From the NCBI GenBank assembly GCA_938030645.1, contig CALHHQ010000161.1, positions 1 through 7,444 on the forward strand: a stretch of 7,444 nucleotides of DNA. Reading direction: 5' to 3'. Below are positions 1 to 5,317 of the stretch, piece after piece (the first letter of the stretch is position 1; every line of letters starts with the position of its first letter). A program made the position numbers and the translations under genes. The DNA comes from an uncultured Rhizobiaceae group bacterium. Its GTDB lineage: Bacteria > Pseudomonadota > Alphaproteobacteria > Rhizobiales > Rhizobiaceae. The notes under the pieces are model-generated. The model searched no databases, was not told the origin of the DNA, and saw only the letters and a program-made list of their open reading frames with translations.

Positions 1-1056
1 GATGATGATGAGATCTACGAGCGTTTGAAATGGGCAGCATTGATGGCTCGAACGCAAAATATGAAGCCAAGGAAAGCCGCCGAGAATTCTCAAAGAGCTG
101 CAGCGGATAAGTCTATTGCGTTTTTAGACAAAAAACCGGCAACTGAAGTGGGCTCTTTCAGGCCACGATCCGCCGAGTTTGAAACACGTATTGGGTATGG
201 TTTAGGTGCCAAAAAGTGGCCGTTGAGGCGCGTTGATTGGATGTTTAGCAAGCGGCCAGTAAAGGAAAATGAATTGAGCCCCGTTTGTGTGCTGGCCGCG
301 GACGGGTTGGTTTTTGCGCATTTTGTGCAATCGAATATCGGAACGGTTTTGCTGCATTCGCGGCAAGACATGCCGCTGAAAGAAGATGGGGCCAAACTGT
401 CTACCAACAATGATGAGTATGTGGAACGCACTGCAGGTTCACCACACATCGGACCTCATATCGAATTGAAAAATTTTGGCTCAATGTATTTTCAACTGCT
501 GATTTCAAATTATTTGAAGATCGAGTTTGCTGATCAAAAACTCACCAAGATTTATAAGGTTGTGGATTTCGACAGTCACCTCAAGGCCTTCGCATCCTGT
601 ATCGTTAAATCAAAGTCGGTGGCAGCATTAGCACCACTGCAAACGGGGCAGGCTCCTGCAAAAGAAAAGACTGTTTCAACCAACGGTGTTGCTCAAGCGA
701 AACGCGGGCGCAATGGCCAATATTCGTTTCTTGTGGAGTTGAATGCGGAGCCAATTGTGATGTTGGTGGATACGGGAGCGACCAAGGTAACTATCAACGA
801 GAGCATGGCCAAGCGCATTGGTGTCAAGCTCGTTGATGCTGATTTCAAACACAAAGTAACGACTGCAAATGGAACAACTGTTTCTGCTCAAGCAGTCGCT
901 CAAGAATTGCGTATTGGCGATATTGCAATTCGGAATGTGGAACTTTCGATCCTGCGCGATAAGTCGCTGGTGGGATCAGCCCTTTTAGGTATGACGTTCC
1001 TCAATCGCTTGAAACGTTTTGAATTTGCTGGCGAGACTTTGAAGCTTATTCAATAG
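1..1056 (+). CDS. Retropepsin-like (clan AA) aspartic protease with a long unrecognised N-terminal region; 5' end probably outside the window
   Basis: The last ~115 residues form a single retropepsin-like aspartic protease domain of the type common in alphaproteobacteria (TIGR02281-like). Counting from the TTG at 25, the catalytic motif V-D-T-G-A has its aspartate at residue 249, after a hydrophobic strand (IVMLV). A later L-L-G-M-T-F-L (320-326) fits the second hydrophobic-hydrophobic-Gly motif. One such domain carries one Asp, so the active enzyme would be a dimer (family knowledge). Residues 1-225 match no family I recognise; a Lys/Ala/Pro/Gln-rich linker (about 195-230) separates them from the protease. 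The reading frame is open to base 1 (codons for D-D-D-E-I-Y-E-R precede the TTG). No Shine-Dalgarno precedes the TTG at 25 or the ATGs at 43 and 61, so the true start is probably upstream. No signal peptide or membrane segment is visible, although related proteins are often membrane-anchored. Substrate unknown. The protease call is fairly sure; the N-terminus is not. Confidence 0.8.
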   Translation, partial: DDDEIYERLKWAALMARTQNMKPRKAAENSQRAAADKSIAFLDKKPATEVGSFRPRSAEFETRIGYGLGAKKWPLRRVDWMFSKRPVKENELSPVCVLAADGLVFAHFVQSNIGTVLLHSRQDMPLKEDGAKLSTNNDEYVERTAGSPHIGPHIELKNFGSMYFQLLISNYLKIEFADQKLTKIYKVVDFDSHLKAFASCIVKSKSVAALAPLQTGQAPAKEKTVSTNGVAQAKRGRNGQYSFLVELNAEPIVMLVDTGATKVTINESMAKRIGVKLVDADFKHKVTTANGTTVSAQAVAQELRIGDIAIRNVELSILRDKSLVGSALLGMTFLNRLKRFEFAGETLKLIQ

Positions 1057-1116
1057 TCTGCACACAATCTGCACAGAACTGGGTGCAAGCCGCACAGGTT
1101 TGTCAATTTAAGCACA
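1057..1116. promoter_or_regulatory. Four GCACA boxes phased on the DNA helix, including a perfect 8-bp direct repeat at 11-bp spacing
   Basis: TCTGCACA occurs at 1057-1064 and again at 1068-1075, exactly 11 bp apart. GCACA recurs at 1092-1096 and 1112-1116. Box starts are 1060, 1071, 1092 and 1112, so the steps are 11, 21 and 20 bp, about one, two and two helical turns. OmpR/PhoB-type regulators bind tandem direct repeats with ~11-bp periodicity (the Pho box is the classic case), and a regulator of that family starts at 1280. Autoregulation is therefore an attractive inference. The boxes lie 160-220 bp upstream of that start, rather far, and no convincing -35/-10 pair follows them. The regulator could equally be another protein. 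Confidence 0.4.
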
Positions 1117-1151
1117 TATGTGAGCGCTAGTTGTGGCGCATGAAAACATGC
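1113..1151. repeat. Two short palindromes in the leader of the response-regulator gene
   Basis: CACATATGTG at 1113-1122 is a perfect 10-bp palindrome that overlaps the last GCACA box. GCATG-aaaa-CATGC at 1138-1151 is a perfect 5-bp inverted repeat around four A residues. Either could be half of an operator. Neither matches a site I can name, and palindromes this short can arise by chance. Confidence 0.25.
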
Positions 1152-1196
1152 CAAACATCCATGAATATTTATTTGAAAAAATGTAACGAACTGACG

Positions 1197-1265
1197 TGCA
1201 ACGGGCGTTGGCCAAAAGAGATTGTTGAACACGCGAAAAAACAAGAGCAAGGTGCCAGCGTTGCA
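1197..1265 (+). repeat. Inverted repeat TGCAACG/CGTTGCA ending next to the regulator's ribosome binding site
   Basis: TGCAACG at 1197-1203 is the exact reverse complement of CGTTGCA at 1259-1265, which is immediately followed by the purine-rich Shine-Dalgarno (1266-1275). The left arm also lies in a local 12-bp palindrome, CAACG-GG-CGTTG (1199-1210), so two alternative pairings exist in the RNA leader. The 55-nt loop makes the long pairing weak. No riboswitch family was recognised. Confidence 0.2.
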
Positions 1266-1275
1266 GGGAGGGGAG
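1266..1275 (+). promoter_or_regulatory. Ribosome binding site of the response regulator
   Basis: The run GGGAGGGGAG contains GGAGG at 1267-1271, 8 nt before the ATG at 1280. It is among the strongest Shine-Dalgarno sequences in the window and fixes the start. Confidence 0.7.
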
Positions 1276-1279
1276 CGCT

Positions 1280-1996
1280 ATGAGCAAACGAGTTCTGATT
1301 GTGGATGATGATCCACATATTCGTGAGGTGATTGCGTTCGCGCTGGAAAAGGATGGCATGACCACGTCGATGGCATCCGATGGCGCAGAGGCGCTGAAAA
1401 TGTTCGAGCAACGAGCACCAGATTTTGTGGTCCTGGATGTGGGCATGCCAGAGATGGATGGGTTAGAAGTCTGCCGACGTATTCGCGCGACGAGCAATTG
1501 TCCCATTTTGTTTTTGTCGGCTCGCGATGATGAAATTGATCGCATTCTCGGCCTTGAAATGGGCGGTGATGATTATGTCACAAAGCCATTCAGTCCACGC
1601 GAGTTGGTTGCCCGTGTGCGGGCCATTTCAAAGCGTGCTTCAACACAACCTGTTGTTGAACAAGACAGCATTCTTGAGTTTGGTATTTTGAAGCTGAACA
1701 GCGAACGACGCACAGTATTTGTCTCGGGTACGGCTGTTGAACTGACAGAAACAGAATTCGATATTCTGGCAGTGTTGTTGCGCCGACCTGGAATTGTGTT
1801 TGATCGCAACGCCATACTGGATCAGGCGTGGGGCGATAACATACATGTTTCTGACCGAACAATTGATAGCCACATGCGCAACTTGCGATCAAAACTGAAA
1901 CAAGCTGGGTGCCCAGACGCGATACGCACCGTGCGCGGTGTCGGATTTCAACTCCACACTTGCGAAGGGGATGCGCAATTTGCCGACACAATCTAA
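1280..1996 (+). CDS. OmpR/PhoB-family two-component response regulator
   Basis: A 238-residue cytoplasmic DNA-binding regulator of ordinary family length. The receiver domain spans about 3-118: an acidic triad D9-D10-D11 after the first strand, phosphoacceptor D53 in V-L-D-V-G-M-P, switch residue S80 in F-L-S-A-R, aromatic Y99, and K102-P103 in the conserved Lys-Pro turn. A short linker (119-128) leads to an OmpR-type winged helix (about 130-226): T-E-T-E-F (156-160), a recognition helix around R193-T-I-D-S-H-M-R-N-L-R-S-K-L, and the wing R-T-V-R-G-V-G-F (216-223). All phosphotransfer residues are present, so it should accept phosphate from the adjacent kinase. A strong Shine-Dalgarno supports the ATG. 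The 3' end overlaps the kinase gene, implying coupled translation. The regulon cannot be told from sequence. Phased GCACA repeats upstream suggest autoregulation (inference). Confidence 0.95.
   Translation: MSKRVLIVDDDPHIREVIAFALEKDGMTTSMASDGAEALKMFEQRAPDFVVLDVGMPEMDGLEVCRRIRATSNCPILFLSARDDEIDRILGLEMGGDDYVTKPFSPRELVARVRAISKRASTQPVVEQDSILEFGILKLNSERRTVFVSGTAVELTETEFDILAVLLRRPGIVFDRNAILDQAWGDNIHVSDRTIDSHMRNLRSKLKQAGCPDAIRTVRGVGFQLHTCEGDAQFADTI
1964..1970 (+). promoter_or_regulatory. Candidate ribosome binding site inside the regulator gene, bearing on the kinase start
   Basis: GAAGGGG lies directly against the ATG at 1971 (no spacer) but 9 nt before a TTG at 1980 in the same frame. By spacing it favours TTG 1980; by codon strength ATG 1971 is preferred. 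The GTG at 1938 has no such motif. Protein content differs by only a few residues. Confidence 0.4.
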
Positions 1997-2987
1997 TGCC
2001 CCAAAATGGCGACCTGCGCTGTGGATGATTGTGTTTGGTGCAATTGCGCTGGTTTCACTTTTGCCCCTGCTAGGGCTGGTGGCGTTGGTGTCTGTGGAAT
2101 CCATATTCGGTGTTGAATTTCGTATGCGCAGTTTTACAGGTCTCGCGATTTTAGCGCTGGGCAGTGTCACTATGGCTGCAGTTATTGGCTACGTGTTTTT
2201 GCGAACATTGCTTCGACCCTTGCAAGAGTTGGATGCTAGGGCAGCAGAAATTGATGCTGGTGATAAGGATGCGTTCCGCCCCATGGGTCCGAGAGGGACG
2301 CGTGAGGTCGACAACTTGGCCAAAAGCCTTTTTGAAACGTCGCGCAAGCTGATTGAGCGCAATAATTATCTCAATCTGTTTGCCACCCATGTGAGCCACG
2401 AATTGAAAACTCCGTTGACTGCCATCCAAGGCGCTTCTGAATTGTTATTGGAAAGCGGGGAGGATATGTCGCCAGATCAGAAGACGCGTTTTTTAACCAA
2501 CATCAAAACCGATGCAGAACGTATGGCTTTGTTATCATCGAGACTGCGAGAACTGGCCCATGCAGAAATGGCGACCAAGGAGGGCCAAAGCCTTTTGAAG
2601 CCCATGCTGCAAAAATGTGTGGCGCAACATGCTTTGGAACTGGAAACCAATAGCGATAAATTTGAAATGCCGATGGTCGCTGCAAACAGTGAGATTGTTT
2701 GGCAGCAGCTTGTGCAAAATGCGGCATTCCATGGGGCGCAGACATTTCATGTGAATGCGGTTAAGTCCGAGACAGTTCTCATCATTTACATTGGGGATGA
2801 TGGTGATGAAATTTCGAATGCAAATAGGTCGGAATTATTCACTCCGTTTTTCACGACCCGTCGTGAAACTGGCGGCACGGGTATGGGGCTCGGAATTGCT
2901 CGGGCAATGGTTGTTAGCCATGGAGGAACACTCGATGTGAGTGATAAGCCCGACTACAAATTCCAGATGATATTTCCCGTTGTCTAA
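1971..2987 (+). CDS. Membrane sensor histidine kinase, partner of the preceding response regulator
   Basis: It senses an unknown cue and autophosphorylates to drive the regulator. Counting from ATG 1971 (338 residues): TM1 about 17-40, a loop of only 15 or so residues, TM2 about 56-79, a HAMP-like linker 79-129, and a HisKA dimerisation domain with the H-box V-S-H-E-L-K-T-P-L-T, phospho-acceptor H143. In the ATPase domain the N-box N250 is present, the F-box reads F-T-P-F-F-T-T-R, and the glycine-rich lid G-T-G-M-G-L-G is at 302-308. The G1 box reads D-D-G-D-E-I where D-x-G-x-G-I is usual, so its second glycine is Glu. The tiny periplasmic loop argues for sensing within the membrane or through a partner. 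The frame is open back to GTG 1938 (59-bp overlap with the regulator); ATG 1971 (26-bp overlap) or TTG 1980 seem likelier. The stop lies 2 bp from the convergent CLC stop. Confidence 0.93.
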   Translation: MRNLPTQSNAPKWRPALWMIVFGAIALVSLLPLLGLVALVSVESIFGVEFRMRSFTGLAILALGSVTMAAVIGYVFLRTLLRPLQELDARAAEIDAGDKDAFRPMGPRGTREVDNLAKSLFETSRKLIERNNYLNLFATHVSHELKTPLTAIQGASELLLESGEDMSPDQKTRFLTNIKTDAERMALLSSRLRELAHAEMATKEGQSLLKPMLQKCVAQHALELETNSDKFEMPMVAANSEIVWQQLVQNAAFHGAQTFHVNAVKSETVLIIYIGDDGDEISNANRSELFTPFFTTRRETGGTGMGLGIARAMVVSHGGTLDVSDKPDYKFQMIFPVV

Positions 2988-2989
2988 AC

Positions 2990-4621
2990 CTAACGGTGTT
3001 CTTCCACACTCATATCAACGAGCGCATTGTTGTATTCACGCAATGCAGCGACCTGAGTGGCCCAGCCAATAATGAGCTGTTCGTTCTTTGCTCCAACAAC
3101 TGGAAGCCGCGAGTGACCTCCATCATCGAAAATACGGAGTGCCGTTTCCAAATTTGTGTCCGGTCTTAATACAGTTTCCTGTTCTTCTATATCGCGGACA
3201 TTGCTTTCATCTTCACCCAGCGGCGTCATGAACGAGCCAACCAATGTGTTGCGCGCCATGAAACGGTGAGGGCCATCTTGCATGTTGAAACCGCGACCTT
3301 CCAATTGCCATTGGAAAAAGGAACGCCCGTGGACAGCCATGTTGATGCCAACAGCGATTGAAACCGTCAACAACAAGGCGATTGAAAGGGAATAACCACC
3401 TGTGAGTTCAAACACCATGACGGTGGTGGATATAGGAGCGCCAATCACAGCCGCTGATACGGCTCCCATGCCCAAAATTGCGTATAAACCACCCGATGAA
3501 GCGAGTTCAGGAAAGAACGAAGCGGCGATCAGTCCGAACGCGCCGCCTGTCATTGCGCCAATATACAATGCTGGGGAAAAAATTCCGCCACCAAAGCGTG
3601 AGGCGAGGGTGATGGACGTTGCAGCTGTTTTTGCGACGATCAAGGCAATCAGCAGCGCAAGGGAAAACTGGTTCTTGAGTGCTGAATCCGTGGCTTCATA
3701 TCCAACGCCCAAGACTTGCGGAAAGAAGACAGCAATCGCACCGACCATCAATCCACCAACAGCCGGACGCATCCAGAGCGGCATGATGATGGATCTTGCC
3801 ACATAGTCCGTGGCGATAACCGAGAACTGCAACGCAATCGCGATGAACCCGCAAACGGCTCCAAGAAGAACAAATGCCGGAAATTCCAAGTTCGATGTGA
3901 TCTGATAGTCAGGAATTGTGAACGCGGCTGCATCACCAAACCAAAGGCGCGTAAGAATGGTGCCCATCACTGATGAGATCACTATGGGTATGAAGGCGCG
4001 CTTTGAGTAGTGACCCAAAATGACTTCATGCGCGAACAATACTCCCGCAATAGGGGCATTAAACGATGCTGATACAGCGCTGGCGACACCGCAGCCCAAC
4101 AATGTTCTGCGACCCCATACGGGCAGATTGAATTTTTCAGTGATCGAGGTGGCTAAAGTGCCTCCCAAATGAACCAATGGTCCTTCACGGCCCGCACTTG
4201 CGCCAAAGCCGAGTGAAATTGCGCTTACAAATGCTGATCCTAAACCGGCTTTCAATTCAATATTTCGTCCGCCGTGCGCTTTTGCCTCGATAACATCGGC
4301 CACGCCGCCTGTTCGACGAGACGGCAAGAAATTGTTCAGCAACCACCCGACAAGCAAACCGCCAAATGCAGGTGCCAATAGTATAAACATCCAATGCACA
4401 TTGGCAGCAGCCGTGGCGACCGTTTCGGTGTTTACCCCAAGCCATATGAGTTGTGTGAATAAAATGAGTTCACGAAATAAGATCGCGGCCGCTGATACAA
4501 CCAAACCTATGATCAAAGAGAGCAGCCAAAGGTTTGGTTGGCGTGACGAGATGAAGCTCTGAAGGTTCGGGCTTATCCAAGCAGTCAAGATGGACGGAAG
4601 ACGTCGAACAATATCCAACAT
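2990..4621 (-). CDS. CLC-family chloride channel or Cl-/H+ antiporter with a C-terminal CBS-like domain
   Basis: This 543-residue polytopic inner-membrane protein has the CLC fold across about 30-440. The G-R-E-G-P motif is intact (144-148), with gating glutamate E146, as is the G-G-I-F-S-P anion-binding motif (345-350). E146 makes Cl-/H+ exchange or gated Cl- conduction plausible. Two positions differ from canonical CLCs. Where G-S-G-I-P is expected, the protein reads T-G-G-V-A (104-108), so the chloride-coordinating Ser is Gly and the Pro is Ala. By my alignment the anion-coordinating Tyr before the C-terminal domain is F436 (S-F-F-Q-W-Q-L). The tail (about 460-530) holds one clear CBS-like unit (T-V-L-R-P to W-A-T-Q-V), while a regulatory Bateman module normally has two. 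The start is fixed by a Shine-Dalgarno 6 nt upstream. The gene follows the thioesterase gene by 38 bp, probably co-transcribed, and its end nearly abuts the kinase gene. The CLC call is sure; channel versus exchanger is not. Confidence 0.95.
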   Translation of the reverse strand: MLDIVRRLPSILTAWISPNLQSFISSRQPNLWLLSLIIGLVVSAAAILFRELILFTQLIWLGVNTETVATAAANVHWMFILLAPAFGGLLVGWLLNNFLPSRRTGGVADVIEAKAHGGRNIELKAGLGSAFVSAISLGFGASAGREGPLVHLGGTLATSITEKFNLPVWGRRTLLGCGVASAVSASFNAPIAGVLFAHEVILGHYSKRAFIPIVISSVMGTILTRLWFGDAAAFTIPDYQITSNLEFPAFVLLGAVCGFIAIALQFSVIATDYVARSIIMPLWMRPAVGGLMVGAIAVFFPQVLGVGYEATDSALKNQFSLALLIALIVAKTAATSITLASRFGGGIFSPALYIGAMTGGAFGLIAASFFPELASSGGLYAILGMGAVSAAVIGAPISTTVMVFELTGGYSLSIALLLTVSIAVGINMAVHGRSFFQWQLEGRGFNMQDGPHRFMARNTLVGSFMTPLGEDESNVRDIEEQETVLRPDTNLETALRIFDDGGHSRLPVVGAKNEQLIIGWATQVAALREYNNALVDMSVEEHR

Positions 4622-4627
4622 TGAATG

Positions 4628-4636
4628 CCCTCCCTT
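4628..4636 (-). promoter_or_regulatory. Ribosome binding site of the CLC gene
   Basis: On the minus strand AAGGGAGGG lies 6 nt upstream of the ATG (4621-4619). It sits within the 38-bp gap after the thioesterase stop, so the CLC gene can be translated independently from a shared transcript. Confidence 0.65.
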
Positions 4637-4659
4637 ACCTCTTGTTGCCCGACCCTAAT

Positions 4660-5148
4660 CTACGCTGATTTACGGCGAATTTCGATGCGCCGTCCTGCAT
4701 TTTCTGGATATGGTAAATTCTGATGCCCAGCCGCCATCATCTCAATTTTGGAAAATACATCTTCAGGGAAGGGGGCAACTTTCGGCCCGCCCATATCGAT
4801 GTGGAGAGTGATGTTCTCACTGGTAGCAGAGAGCCATCCATCCTCATGACGCAATTCCTGAAAGATATGCAGTCGTTTCTCATCAAAATCGAGGATTTGA
4901 AAGGACGCTTTGACCCGATCACCCAAATGGACTTCACGTGAATATTTCACGTGGGCTTCAGCGGTATAAATCGTATGCTTTTTCTCGTTGGCGTAGTCTG
5001 GCCCCATGCCCAATGCCTCAAATCCGCAGTCGCACCCGCGATCGAACAAAACATTATAAAATGCCATGTTTAAGTGGCCATTGTAGTCGATCCAGTCCTT
5101 CTCTAGCTCCATGAGTGGTGAAAGCAGTGCTTGGGTTTGTGATGACAT
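4660..5148 (-). CDS. Hot-dog fold acyl-CoA thioesterase (4HBT superfamily), resembling betainyl-CoA thioesterase
   Basis: A soluble protein of 162 residues, normal for a single hot-dog domain. Such enzymes hydrolyse acyl-CoA to free acid and CoA. From MSSQ, the active-site region reads W-I-D-Y-N-G-H-L-N (19-27), with candidate catalytic D21 and H25/N27 on the long central helix segment. Strands with Y-T-A-E-A-H-V-K-Y-S-R-E-V (61-73) and R-L-H-I-F-Q-E-L-R-H (92-101) follow. From memory this pattern resembles the thioesterase domain that acts on betainyl-CoA in carnitine breakdown and is sometimes fused to L-carnitine dehydrogenase, but no carnitine gene is in the window, so the substrate is open. 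Start: the ATG at 5148 has CCAAGG 8 nt upstream; an in-frame ATG at 5169 (seven more residues) has none. The CLC gene follows in the same direction after 38 bp. The D-lactate dehydrogenase gene is divergent. Confidence 0.85.
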   Translation of the reverse strand: MSSQTQALLSPLMELEKDWIDYNGHLNMAFYNVLFDRGCDCGFEALGMGPDYANEKKHTIYTAEAHVKYSREVHLGDRVKASFQILDFDEKRLHIFQELRHEDGWLSATSENITLHIDMGGPKVAPFPEDVFSKIEMMAAGHQNLPYPENAGRRIEIRRKSA

Positions 5149-5156
5149 GTTTTTCG

Positions 5157-5162
5157 CCTTGG
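5157..5162 (-). promoter_or_regulatory. Ribosome binding site that decides the thioesterase start
   Basis: CCAAGG on the minus strand is 8 nt from the ATG at 5148. The alternative ATG at 5169 lacks a purine-rich motif, so the shorter protein is preferred. Confidence 0.45.
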
Positions 5163-5218
5163 AGTGCATGAAATTGCGCGCTGGACCGTGCGCTGTAATT
5201 TGTTAGATTGCTAGCGCG

Positions 5219-5240
5219 GTGATTTGGAATACACAATCAC
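5219..5240. promoter_or_regulatory. Imperfect 22-bp dyad in the divergent spacer, candidate operator
   Basis: GTGATT (5219-5224) and AATCAC (5235-5240) are perfect 6-bp arms around a 10-bp centre. The inner part reads TTG-N7-CAA, a spacing of the sort bound by dimeric repressors such as GntR-family proteins. It lies 77 bp before the dehydrogenase ATG and about 70 bp before the thioesterase start, so it could govern one or both genes. ACACAAT (5231-5237) also recurs inverted at 5289-5295. No regulator gene is adjacent and no clear -35/-10 pair was found, so the call is tentative. Confidence 0.3.
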
Positions 5241-5306
5241 ACTTTTGCGACTTTCCCTGAATTCTCTCATCACAGGATCTGGGTCTTAATTGTGTTCGAT
5301 TGATTT

Positions 5307-5310
5307 GAGG
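5307..5310 (+). promoter_or_regulatory. Ribosome binding site of the FAD-linked dehydrogenase
   Basis: GAGG lies 7 nt upstream of the ATG at 5318, the normal distance, and supports that start. Confidence 0.55.
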
Positions 5311-5317
5311 ACGTATA

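Noticed and set aside
25..27. TTG as the true start of the protease gene
   Set aside because: There is no Shine-Dalgarno, and the frame stays open to base 1 with plausible coding content, so a start upstream of the window is more likely.
1100..1136. TTGTCA and TTGTGG as possible -35 boxes for the regulator gene
   Set aside because: Neither has a reasonable -10 box 16-18 bp downstream, so no promoter is called.
1108..1545. Minus-strand frame of 145 codons overlapping the regulator start
   Set aside because: It is antisense to the well-supported response regulator and its leader and has no recognisable motif.
1996..1998. ATG overlapping the regulator's TAA stop (TAATG)
   Set aside because: It looks like a classic coupled start but is out of frame with the kinase.
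3402..3806. Open frame of 134 codons on the plus strand
   Set aside because: It is antisense to the CLC gene, inside its conserved G-x-F-x-P region, with low-complexity Ala/Pro/Lys content and no recognisable domain.
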